DNA from: Brachyhypopomus gauderio
Lineage: Eukaryota > Chordata > Actinopteri > Gymnotiformes > Hypopomidae
Direction: 5' to 3'
Length of the DNA: 64,000 nucleotides
Assembly (NCBI RefSeq): GCF_052324685.1
Contig: NC_135221.1
Span: forward strand, 4,334,220 to 4,398,219
The position numbers and the translations under genes are program-made. A model generated the notes under the pieces. It had not been told where the DNA came from, made no database searches, and saw only the letters and a program-made list of their open reading frames with translations. Positions within the stretch are counted from its first letter, which is position 1. Each line of letters begins with the position of its first letter. Below, piece after piece: positions 24,239 through 35,900 of the stretch.

Positions 24239-24971
24239 TTTTGTAAAACACTGAACACCAATAAGCACTAAAGGTGTTTAGTATCTGTGCCCAGGCTTGG
24301 TTGAGCACTGTCAGTATACTGTAAGCAGAATGCACTTTTTCCTGTGGCCTTGGTCAGAATAGATGGTGGTTTAGTTTTACGAGCAGCCCATCATCTTGCT
24401 GTTAAACGATTCAGTAATTAAGAAAGGTGGTTGCTTTTTCCTGCCGTTGTATATCAAATGCTGTGTGATATTTTGGGGATTGTGTACCTTTACATATGGT
24501 GCACAACCATTTTTACTGCAAAACCTAAAAAAAAATCTGACAGTGGTTCAAGTTTCAGACTATGCAGTTGCAATAATGTTATTTTTTTTACTTAACAGAT
24601 TTGGAGAAGGGAGTTCAGGGTGTTATCAGTGTCTTTGTTAAACAAATCATGATGTATACAGCTGCTTTTAGATTTTATTTTAAACATAAACCATGATTTA
24701 TGCACTAAAATAATTTTCTTATGTATAGTAAATAAATATTGTTTGTACAATATTGTGTTATATAATTTTCAGGTGCACAGGTTGCAATCATGATGACTGC
24801 AAACAGCAGAAATATTAAATTATTCCTCCCTCTGGTTCATAATATTGCCTTTTTAATTACCAGTTTTGTATGTCTCATGCTTTACTTATCTAAAATTGGA
24901 CCATGTTCTCTAGAGAATGCAAAGCATATGAGAGATTTCAATGGATTTTGCAACTAGATTATATGTATTGG

Positions 24972-25125
24972 CAGGGCCGGAGTGGGACATTTTTCAGCCC
25001 GGGAGTTTTATGACCAAATCCGGCCCAAAATTATTTTTCCCTCCCAATCGGCCCAAACTAGAGATTAACATGAACCGGCCCATCGGGAATCCTCCCGAAT
25101 CTCCCGATTAGCCACTCCGGCTTTG
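24972..25125. mobile_element. Short hAT-type MITE with 8-bp target duplication
   Basis: The 154-bp element is bounded by terminal inverted repeats (left CAGGGCCGGAGTGG, right end reading CAAAGCCGGAGTGG on the opposite strand). The direct repeat TGTATTGG flanks both sides (24964-24971 and 25126-25133). An 8-bp duplication is characteristic of hAT transposons. There is no coding capacity, so it is non-autonomous. It sits between slc25a43 and slc25a5. Confidence 0.8.
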
Positions 25126-25772
25126 TGTATTGGGCTGCTTATACTTTATTGTTGAATCGTAGTTTTTGCAATGCTTTACATAAGTGATTGATTATTGCAT
25201 TGCAATTGATTATACATCTGACTTTCATTCTTAGCATGACTAATATCATAGCTGACATTATAAATTACAAAATTACATTTGAGTAAAAAAATTCAGTCAA
25301 TTTTGATTTAGATTCCCAAGGCATGAAGATTAGCCAGATAGCAATCAGATAATAGTCATTTATGTATGTGACACTACGTACAGTTTGATGTATTTTGGTA
25401 TATACCAAGTAAAAGTAAAATCATGTGCTAAATGCAGCAAATGTAAATTACATATAGCACTAGGTCTTGAGAAAGGTCATTTGGGTTTGACCAGGAAACA
25501 AAATAGAGGACATCTTTTGTCTTTCTCTTAAGGTCATAACTTTAAATGGATCGTTTTATCAGTATACATTATAGAATAATGAGTATTTTGACTATGTTTG
25601 AGATTTGATTACAAGTTTTTATTATCATTATTATTCTGTCATTTATAACCTGTCCAATGTCAGAGAATTATATCGGGATTAAACCTCTCTCTTCACGAGA
25701 CGTTCTATACTATGCCCCTCCTCTAGTTACGTCGATCGCGTGCCCCCCCCCCCCCCCCGTTCTTTCAATCGG

Positions 25773-25862
25773 CCAATCAAATCGCGGCGCTCCCGCTCGC
25801 GTTTCGTCTCGCGAACGCGAAGCGATTAAAAACCGCTCGCGACTTTTCCGTCGGCCATTTTG
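25773..25862 (+). promoter_or_regulatory. slc25a5 core promoter elements
   Basis: CCAAT box at 25773-25777, a TATA-like TTAAAAAC at about 25827, and a YY1-like GGCCATTTTG at 25853-25862 in a GC-rich region with many CpGs. The ATG is 80 bases further on. The spacing suggests transcription starts near 25850. No start-site data. Confidence 0.5.
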
Positions 25863-25942
25863 AGCCCGCCCGGCATTCCGCGCTCGTCTCGAGGCACCGT
25901 GGGGTCTCCGTCAGCCGCCGCACGAACACACCGACACCGACC

Positions 25943-27893
25943 ATGAGCGACACCGCCATCTCCTTCGCCAAGGACTTCCTGGCCGGCGGCATCGCCGCCG
26001 CCATCTCCAAGACAGCCGTGGCGCCCATCGAGCGGGTGAAGCTGCTCCTTCAGGTGAGGGTTGAGCCCGTTTTGAGGGGGTTTTATCCGCCCGTTAGCTC
26101 GTTTGGCTAACGATGAAAGAGCCGTCCCGGATGTAGCCGCTTAGCTTAGCATCGCCGCGCGTGACCGTGGCCGGATTCACGGCGCCGGCCGCGCGGAGGT
26201 CCGGGGACTCGGCGCGGCGAGTTAACCGGGTTAGGTGGAGGAGACCCGGCCTGGCTAGACGTGACCTCCACACGCCGGGAGGACGCGGGCGTGTCGGGTG
26301 ACCGGCGGCCCGGTGAACGGGAGACCCGGCTGGCGGTTTTGACCTTTAGCCGGTTAGCACAAGGTCCGGTCGAAGTGAACCGAGCCCCGGCCACACGAGA
26401 GCCCGCCGCCGGGGGACACACGGATGTCTCGCCCGCTGCCGGCGTTTCGTTTTACTGACTCGACCAGTTTCGACGCGGCTGGTTTGACTTTGTCGGGTAG
26501 CTCGATTAGCTTAGCATGCGCACTGCTCATTTAATAACGTACCCTGATGATCAAATGAGCTCTTCTGCTTAGTCGGTTATCCGTGTTCGTTGAGTAAATG
26601 ATCAAATATCTGGTTTAATTCGTAATAACGGACCCATATACCGGTACACCGGACATGTAGCTGGCTGTGTTGCGGCCAAGGTCGTGAGAAGGGAGACGAG
26701 GTCTCGGGTTTTCCTCGTCAGTCGACCATTAGTGTCACTTGAAAATTAAGCCATCATGTACATTGCTGATCTGTCTGGCTTCTTTTATGCGTTTAGGATA
26801 CATTCAGGATCACAAGTGTCTGCTCTAATTGTTTTATGGCCATTGAGAGTTTAAATGGATACCTTGATTTAGATATTTCCACATCTGTATGTAGTCTAAT
26901 TTTACAATTGAATCTTTTCACAGGTGCAACACGCCAGCAAGCAAATCACAGCCGACAAGCATTACAAAGGTATCGTGGACTGTGTCGTCCGTATTCCCAA
27001 GGAGCAGGGCTTCCTATCATTCTGGAGAGGGAACTTGGCCAACGTCATCAGATACTTTCCCACTCAAGCCCTCAACTTTGCTTTCAAGGACAAGTACAAG
27101 AAGATTTTCCTTGATGGCGTGGACAAGCGCACCCAGTTCTGGAGGTACTTCGCCGGTAACTTGGCCTCCGGCGGTGCCGCTGGCGCCACCTCCCTGTGCT
27201 TCGTCTACCCCCTCGACTTCGCCAGGACCAGGCTGGCAGCTGACGTGGGTAAGGCTGGAGCCGAGCGAGAGTTCACTGGCTTGGGCAACTGCTTGGTGAA
27301 GATTTCCAAGTCCGATGGCATTAAGGGCCTCTATCAGGGCTTCAACGTGTCTGTGCAGGGCATCATCATCTACAGAGCTGCTTACTTTGGTATTTATGAC
27401 ACAGCTAAAGGTGAGTGTTTGTGATCTGGGGGGGGGGGGGGGGTGGTTGGTACAGTGTAGTTGTTTGGTGGTGGTTACATTTCCTTTGCTTCTGGTTTCT
27501 AGGTATGCTACCAGACCCCAAGAACACCCACATCGTAGTCAGCTGGATGATTGCTCAGACCGTGACGGCCGTTGCCGGTCTTGCTTCGTACCCCTTTGAC
27601 ACGGTTAGACGTCGCATGATGATGCAGTCTGGACGTAAAGGAGGTAACGTGGTGCTCTGAATAATTTTTTTTTTTAAGTTGTCCCTCACCCTTTTGAACC
27701 AAAAAAGAAATAACGTTTTTTTTCTTTCTTCGCAGCGGACATCATGTACTCTGGCACGATCGACTGTTGGCGGAAGATAGCGCGGGATGAGGGTGGGAAG
27801 GCCTTCTTCAAAGGAGCGTGGTCCAATGTTCTCCGAGGCATGGGTGGTGCCTTCGTGCTGGTTTTGTACGATGAGTTGAAGAAAGTCATCTAA
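25943..27893 (+). CDS. slc25a5: ADP/ATP translocase (ANT2-type)
   Basis: Exchanges cytosolic ADP for matrix ATP across the inner mitochondrial membrane. Exons: 25943-26053, 26924-27410, 27503-27643, 27736-27893. Phases join (0, 1, 1), giving 298 residues, the standard length. It contains the ANT hallmark RRRMMM followed by QSGRKG, and carrier motifs APIERVK, YPLDFAR and YPFDTVR. The second exon encodes the highly conserved block starting [16 protein letters not shown]. The C-terminus (DELKKVI) differs from human (ending KKYT). The start [16 protein letters not shown] follows a Kozak-like ACCATGA. Introns are short apart from the 870-bp first one. The gene has a CpG-type promoter and AATAAA at 28144. 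ANT paralogs are very similar, so slc25a5 rather than slc25a4/6 rests on synteny with slc25a43, ube2a and nkrf. Confidence 0.96.
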
Positions 27894-28143
27894 ATGTCTG
27901 TTGCTTGTCATGTTGTGGTTAGCTGTAACATAACTTGTACATTTGAAAGGACTCAAATTCCACCATATTTATAGGGACCAACTAGTATATCAGTACTAGT
28001 TGTACTGGGGAGTTGTTTTGTGCTTTTATTTGACCTCTGTTTTGAACCTCATCATGTCATTCCCAGAGCGAGAGAGGGGGGGGGGGAGAGAAGGCAGGTA
28101 CTAAAACCTGGCATTCAGGTGGTCTGTTAAGGTGTTGCACTTC

Positions 28144-28149
28144 AATAAA
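28144..28149 (+). terminator. slc25a5 poly(A) signal
   Basis: AATAAA 251 bases after the slc25a5 stop codon, followed by GT-rich sequence. Confidence 0.75.
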
Positions 28150-29190
28150 GACCAACTGAACTTAAAATCCAGACTTGTGCTGTTTTCAAATTTGTATTGA
28201 CCTGCTTTTTTTTTCAGAACATTTTGAAAAAGCCTAGATTTAGATCTAGAGAAGCCGTCTCCAGACCTGACTGTGGTACACTTGTATTTGGTGGCTCACG
28301 AGTTAGTTCCCCCGAATGTGTGGATGCGATGTCATTTCATTGCCTGTAAATTCACACCCAGGCTGTGTTCCACTATTATATCTGGGCCCCTAGCCAAGTA
28401 CAGCTGTGACAGGCAAGTTTATCTTTTGCTCCTTATCGGTCATGTCAGGGGGTACTGATTTGTGTGGTGTAGGAAGAGCATCGCTGAAATTCCAGCTTCA
28501 GAACTAATTATAGAAGCTGACTATAACTATAACCCTATGCAGCTCCTTACACACATATTTACACTTTAAGAATCCATATTATTCTTTACTCATCACTAAG
28601 ATCAGATTATACATCTATTAAGCAGCAGACTGTCAGATGTTTCCTAATGGCCCAGATATAATTAAGTAATAGTAATAAACCGTTCTAAGGGTCTGTGCCT
28701 GACAAAGAAAAAATTATTGTTAGGTTATGTGGCCGAAATCACATCTAGCACCCCAATCTCTGAAAAGTTCAAGAAGTAATTTTTTTCTTGCACGTCAATA
28801 AAAAAATGAAGTTATGCTTACATTTTTCATTTAAGTTTATCAGTGACTAGAGAAACATCTGATAATATCTACGAATATGTCGGGATGCAATTATAACCTT
28901 CTGTCTAACATGAACGAAGAGGTCAAAATATAACGCTGTTGAGTTAAAAACATGATTCCTCATTAGCGTCACCGTGTAAAACTACATGAGGGCGGTGTGT
29001 TCATACAGCAGTATTCTCTACCTGGCGTTCACTGCATCCCTGTACTTAATCTCTAGCAATAAATATGCATTTTTAACAATCTTTCAACTATTCGTTATTG
29101 CTCAAAATGTATGCGATCTTTGCCCTCCAAACGATGATGTAGCCCCAGTATCGTTATCTCAACGCTAATACGCTGCTCGTCGTTGATTTA
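28150..29190. other. Intergenic, no gene recognised
   Basis: AT-rich DNA downstream of slc25a5. ORFs are short and show no family resemblance. Confidence 0.6.
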
Positions 29191-29499
29191 TGGTATACGT
29201 GTAATTGGTGCCATCGTGTGGTAGTTATGTGAAACAGCATTTATGATATACGTGTAATTGGTGCCATCGTGTGGTAGTTATGTGACACAGCATTTATGGT
29301 ATTATACGTGTAATTGGTGCCATCGTGTGGTAGTTATGTGAAACAGCATTCATGATATTACGGTCTCTGGTATTATACGTGTAATTGGTGCCATCGTGTG
29401 GTAGTTATGTGAAACTGCATTCATGGTATTATACGTGTAATTGGTGCCATCGTGTGGTCGTTATGTGAAACTGCATTCATGGTATTATACGTGTAATTG
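29187..29499. repeat. Minisatellite, ~55-70 bp unit, five full copies plus a partial
   Basis: Units begin near 29194, 29247, 29303, 29373, 29430 and 29483. Each carries ATACGTGTAATTGGTGCC then ATCGTGTGGTAGTTATGTG, then a variable GCATTYATGGTATT spacer. One unit is lengthened by TACGGTCTCTGG. Copies differ by only a few bases, so the expansion looks recent. Confidence 0.92.
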
Positions 29500-29852
29500 A
29501 CACACGACACATTTGCTATCGAATCAAAGCCCGCCCTATCCTCTAAAATATTACTATAAACTGATTCCACTGAAGGTAAGGTACAGTTGTGGAATTACGG
29601 TAAATTGCAAATAAATAAACAAAATACAACATTTTCTGTACTTATGTTTAAAATTAGATTTAATTAATCACAAATTAAAGGACACTTTATAAACTAAACA
29701 AGATACTCAATAATACATGATACTGTTGTCCACAAACTTTAAATAAGTTATGCATGCAATGTATGGATGTTATGATGATTATATTCAGGTATAACCAAAA
29801 AAGATTGTATGCTCTCTCTAGGAGCTGAGCTTTAAGCATTTAGACCCATGGT

Positions 29853-30404
29853 CTATGTTAGAGAACCAAAATATTTTCTTTGCTTATTCACAGCTACAAA
29901 TTCCTTGCAGATTGTCTTTTTATCCAACAAATCAAGCTTATTCTGATGGACATGACAGATAGCGACATGGTTAACTCTGTTTTGAATCAGTGTAGAGCGG
30001 AGCCACGTCTTGAGCCTGCGGACGCCACTAAAACTTCTCTCTCCCTCAGAGGATGAAACATGGACTACTAAAAGTACCCTGACCAGAGCTTCCACTTGAC
30101 CAAATAATCCATGTACCTCTGAAGGCAAAGCACAAATGATCTCTGCAGCTTCTGCACTGTTACTGTATTTTTGTACCAGTACTCTCCTAATAAGATGATG
30201 CATAATATTTAAAATAATATAACAACATGTTTGATTATGTCCTGTGGTTTTATTTTTTTTTCTTTGGTGGCATGCTGAAATGAAATGACAGAAAATGTAT
30301 GTTAAGGTTTCCTGACTAGACAAGACTAACATTAATGTTGGACAGTAAGGCTGTGAGCCAAACAGCACACTCTGGAACATTACATACTGCACTACTGAAA
30401 GCAC
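29853..30404 (-). pseudogene. hAT transposase C-terminal remnant
   Basis: A minus-strand open frame whose last ~110 residues resemble the hAT dimerisation domain: SSSEGERSFSGVRRLKTWLR followed by STLIQNRVNHVAI, compared with the family pattern of A/S-ERSFS-LRRLK-LRSTM. The N-terminal part (BED finger, catalytic DDE region) is absent; upstream sequence degenerates into poly-T/A-rich DNA. It is best read as a decayed fragment of an autonomous hAT element rather than a host gene. Confidence 0.75.
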
Positions 30405-30826
30405 TTCAAACTATTTTGTCTTTTTATTTATTCGTTTGTTTATTTGTTTTATTTATTATATTTTATTTTTTACACATTCAGTGTAGTAGCAGTCTGCAGT
30501 TTGGGACGTGGCCAGAGAGTAATATAACTTTACGTTTCAGAGAGCTCGGGTCAGTGACGCTATGAGTGCGGGATATTTCTGAACAGGCATCTCAACACAA
30601 GCCTTAAGTAAGCGAAAGACCCAGAGAGCAACTGACAAGTTGCTAACAACAAACACTGCCAAAACGCACTTTTATAATAAAAGTTTTTTAAATAGTTTCC
30701 GCTTTTTCTGTGGTTTAATTTTTGGGTGAGACAAATCTACCTGTTTGTAATATTGGCTGCGACACGCCCCCCCTCCCGGTTTCTACGCCAATGTGTGTAA
30801 CAAGTTTCCCTCATGCACACAGTCCT

Positions 30827-30836
30827 CTATATATAG
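30827..30836 (+). promoter_or_regulatory. TATA box of the sorting-nexin-like gene
   Basis: CTATATATAG about 220 bases upstream of the ATG at 31047, predicting a start near 30860 and a 190-base 5'UTR. The region lacks the CpG density of the neighbouring housekeeping promoters, which suggests more restricted expression. Confidence 0.5.
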
Positions 30837-31046
30837 TTGCACATCTAAACTGACTAGAAGAACCAACCACAGTGAAACTAGGGAAGGTTCTCCTGGTTCA
30901 GTCAAACGAGGTGTCAGGTCTTCCGGATGTGGTTCTGACTCTAGTGGGCACACGCAACACACTCTTAACATCTACAGCTGATCATCTAAAGTTATGCGGA
31001 AGACTGAACTGTTTTACACTTTAACGAGAAAGAAGAAACATTCACA

Positions 31047-32850
31047 ATGAAGGCGATGTGGTGCTGCCTCGTTGTTCTCATATATCACATCTGGGTTTCA
31101 TCAGATCTGGTGGAGTGTTTGGTCCAGGCCAGCGTTTCTTTGCTGTGTTTTCTCGCCTTTTTTGCCCAGAGCAACAGAACCGACCGTGACACGGGCACCC
31201 AGACCGACACCGAGCTCTCTCCGCCGGTCCAGGTACGTCTCTTACTCACACCGGCATATGCGCCGTTGACTTCCAAACAAACGTTTAATATACCATAAAG
31301 TAACGCTTTATTTAAATTAACACACATTTAAGCATTAATGAAATAGCAGGTATTTTTTATATCCCGATGTTCAAACAACTGCAAAATATTTTTCCGTGGT
31401 TCGTCGGGGTTTTCTGATTACTGGATTGTATAAAGATTTTATTTAGTAAGAAATTCTATGTTGCATTATGAGCTTGTTATATACCCTTTACATATATTTT
31501 AACCCTGGATGTTCTTAGACAGGTGCAATAAAAGTGGAATTGGTTGAGAAATGCACAAACTAAACTCGTATTGTGTGTAGTCATTACAATACTTTCACAT
31601 GATTGACCTATGCCCTTTCTGTAGTAAACACATGTCATATGATGGTTCTGAAAGCTAAACACTAACAGTTTCATTGCTCTATTCTAACAGACAAATAAAA
31701 CCGCTCACATTCTCAGCAGAGATGAGCCTGATTCTTGTAAAGCGGCACAAGTACCATCACATAGGTTGCAATGCCCAATTGTCCATAAATCACTTCAAAA
31801 CAGTGAGTAATAACTTTGTTAGTAAATTTGGGTCGTTTGTAATAATGTTTTTTTTTTATCTGTGTCATTACATTTTATACATGAAAGTAAGCAATGATGC
31901 CCATTAATCGTTAATTTCTAATATGTTTGCAGTTATTTAGCCAACTAATGTGCCTGGAAATCACCTTGGTGTTTTGTAGTGTTCACGTGTGCCTACACAC
32001 ACCTGGTCCTGCCCTGGTACACCGTCCCAGAGCCCAGAGAGGACCAGCCCTTACATTCAGCTCTGCTAAGAGAGTTTGACTTCATTACGGACAGGATCGT
32101 GGGGAATTCTATGAACCTTGATGTGTCTGTCATTAGCATGGACTGCATTCGTATCTTCACTCAGCACCTACGCAATGTGAAACAGTCGGACGGGTGAGCG
32201 TGTGTCTGCTGGCTTTGTCCTCTGTCGTGCAATGGGTGAAACCCCATAGAACTCAGACTGGCTCACGTGTCCCTTTCAATGTTTCCATCACAGCATTTCT
32301 TGTTTTCAGTGAATCCTTGAACTCATGTGATTCGCTGTCAAGTGCCATTGTTTTGAAAGTGACCCAACTTTAACACGTTGATGTAGTCACTATGATTAAA
32401 TGTAATTTATTCTTGCAGGCAGAGACTTCAGGTTGTTTAATTACCTTGTCCATTTCTAATTCACATAGAGAGCATTATTGTTTGTAAAATTGATATGTGC
32501 AGGGTGCACTTTTTCATCTGTGTCTTTCCCTTTCACAGGTCTGCAGCATACAGCTGTAGAGCTGATGAAATGACTGTCCTCAGGGACCTCTCTAGAGCAC
32601 TGGTGCACAACCTGCTCCCTCAACACCTCTGTGAGCAGGAACTCTTCAGCTGTGCCCTACAGGAGATTCTGGCTACAAGAGGTTAGTCCTGTTTTCTGGG
32701 CTGGTTGGCTCACAGCAATTCAGGGTTCAAAAGAATTCCTTTTGGCATGCCTGTCCTTACAGAGTGAGTCATTCACATTTATCTATGTGATAGTATCTCC
32801 CACACGATTTTCAGTGTGTTTTAGCCTCAGCACTTGTTTTGTGCTACATG

Positions 32851-32940
<90 letters not shown>

Positions 32941-35900
32941 GGGGTCATGCATAGAAGCAGGGAGCACAGTCTCTGTGTCAGTAAGAATGTTCAGTGCAAA
33001 GCAAGGAATGAGTTTGGGAACCCCTGCCGTCAAACGGGTCTGCCCACCAGTGATGGTTTTTGGTGGATATCTAGGTCTTACAAGTCTGAGGTTTACGTCC
33101 CCTTCCCAGGGGACCCAGCAGAGGTTGATGGTGTCTAGGTAGCACTAAGCTGACTACTATGGGTCCTCCCCCTTCAACCGTGTCTCTGCCACTTTGGTGT
33201 TGTCGCCGATGGCTTACAGGCCACATTAGAGACATGTTCTGTGTCCTCCTGTCCTCATTAACCAGGTCCTCACGCTCAGTGAGTTTCCTTTGATGGACCT
33301 TGTGAAAATGATCCTGATCCTCCAAAGACCTGATCCTCCAGCTGCATTTTTGGAGAGCAGGAGATCTTCAGCTGCTCTGTGAGACTCACCCGTAGTTTCC
33401 TGTTACTCATCATTGGCCAAGCGGTTTAAACTACGACTTGCCTCTTGTAATATCTCTCTCCTCCACTGATATCTGCTGCATTTTTTTTTGTTTGCCATTT
33501 ATTCATACTGTAGGCGCCTCTTCCCAAACCTGCTACCCAGAGAATCTGTCCTTTGACAGACGAGGAGGTTCAGTGATCTTGGCTTGATTTAACACATTCT
33601 CTGAATGAAGAATCTGAGTCTCTTAGCTCTCAAATATATGCGTGTCAGTATAAAACATTACTGTAATCATTTGCATGGACTGAGCATACACCTGATTATA
33701 TATGTGGTATAGAACATGTTAGAGACACTTGAGAGAGAAAACAGACACATTACACAGTTGACCCCAGCTGAGTTTCCCTGTTGTGTGTTGAACTTTAGTC
33801 ACCTTAGCGTCTTTTCATGTTGAGTCCTTGAGGCGACACAAAGTTTAAGTTGGAGAAAATCTTTCTTCGCTCATGAAGAAAATATCTTGGACAGATCAAG
33901 AAAACCTTCAAGTACAGAAGAAGATATGCACCAAACACTACAGTAAAAAGATCCATGACCTCAGAAAGTTTACCACATATTAAAAACTACTGACAGGCAT
34001 CAAGAGCGGAAAGGCAAGGTTATAATTTGCTTAAAGTATATTAAGATCCCTTTGCAACTCTTGGGAAAAGTGTGAACACTTGAGATAAAGATTAACCTGT
34101 GGCCAGAAGGAGCAGAGAGTGTGAAACAACATGATGTCCGTGGTCACCCGTTAAACGTGGCAGGAGTGTGTACAGTGTGAATGTGTGTATGTGTTTTTGT
34201 ACAGTGGAAGGCCCATCGGGCTTCACAGGGGATCATCACAGACAGAGTGAATGCGTTGGTGTATAGAAGCATCTTAACTCCATAGATTCAGCCTAAGTGG
34301 CTCAAATTTATGGGCAGCGTAGATCTTTCGGCGGGGAGTTGATCTGAATCATGCAGGGATGGCAGAGATGTCATCCGACCTGAAACGGTATGATGCTCGA
34401 CTTAGTGAAGATGAAACTAGCAGTAACGTTAACGTGGAACAGAAACAGAAACGGTGTCTGAATGTCCTCGTCTTGTGATTACAGGGGCACGAACTTCAGT
34501 TGATCTTTGATTGCAAAAGGGGTTTACAGCAAAGACCTAAACATTACAGTCTTGACCTCTGATGGGGTACAGAGTTATTTTTTCGGTTGTAATTAATATA
34601 TAATTATTGCTATATAGTATTATATATTCTGTTTTCACATTTTTTCATGATTTTTAAATCACAGGTTATGTGTTCGAGCTCAGAGGGTTAACGTGTCCCA
34701 TAAGTCCATCAGCTACATAATGTAAAGTGTGTGGCAGTTCAAAGGAAGCCGTTAGAAGTTCCCCTTTCTTCATTACGCAGCACATCATGTGTACGACTCT
34801 GACACTCTGACTCAGAGCTTCTTGTTTCCTTTCTTGTGCTTTAAAATTGCTCAGCACCAGGCACTTTGAAATGCAACAACAAAGTTTTTCTAACACATGC
34901 TGTGTTAGAAAGTGCCTGGTGCGGAGCAATTTTAAAGCACAAGAAAGGAAATACTGCAAATACAATTACAAGATAATTGCAAGTGTGTGCAAACTGCATC
35001 TGTATGAGAGTAATAATTGTCATAAATTGAAGTTGAGGAAGGTTTGTATAATAACACAAAAGAAAGGGTGGTATACAGTAGAGGTGTCTTCAACTAAGGA
35101 TTTTCATAGTCGAATCTGATTCGTCAGATTTTCCCTTTAGTCGACTAATAGTCGAATCATGGTTTTTTATCTAGAGCACCTTAAACAGGATCCCGTTCTC
35201 ATTAAGGACTTTTTTCCACTTCAAAGTAAAAACCTAAAACACTCAGATAAATGAATTAACATGGTAGGTTGGCTTTATTCAGCTTTTATTTAACCACTTA
35301 TTTATTTTTTAATGAAACGTTAGAGAACATTAACCGTCAGTGTGCAGTGTGCATATCGGACTGTCAGACAGGCACTGCAAAATGTCAAAAAATATTTTAA
35401 ATAAAATATGCCTGCCTGAAAATATTTTTAAAAATTGCCACACAACAGCAAAAAAATTATAAGTAAAGGTTCAAGTAATGGGGTTTAAAAAGCAAACAAC
35501 AACAAAAAATGTTTATAGGCCTACTTGCCGAGACGAGACGAGATGACACGACACGACCGAAACGACAAACGGCTTTTATTTTTCATCTTACGCGTTTTAA
35601 ATGGTATGCCATGTTGGTTGTTGTCCTGTGAAATGAAAGACGTTGATGACATAACTTGCACTTTACTTTGTTTGATTCATCTTTATCTTTTTCAAAATAC
35701 TCCCACAGTTTTGAAGTTTTTTTAGTAGCCATTATAATCGTGGCAGATGCTGACTATCCTGTAGCGTGTTCAGCTCCGCTCATTTGGATTGTGCAACTGC
35801 AGGGTGTGAATTATTAATGTGTAGTAAGGAAGATGCCTATTGTTAATGCGCACACATCGTTTAAAAATATCTATAAACAAAAATTATTTGATTTTATTTG

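Noticed and set aside
29187-29499. CRISPR array
   Set aside because: Regular repeats, but units are contiguous without unique spacers and the DNA is vertebrate; it is a minisatellite.
29853-30404. Host gene with a hAT-like domain (domesticated transposase)
   Set aside because: The frame is only a C-terminal fragment with no intron structure, promoter or N-terminal domain.
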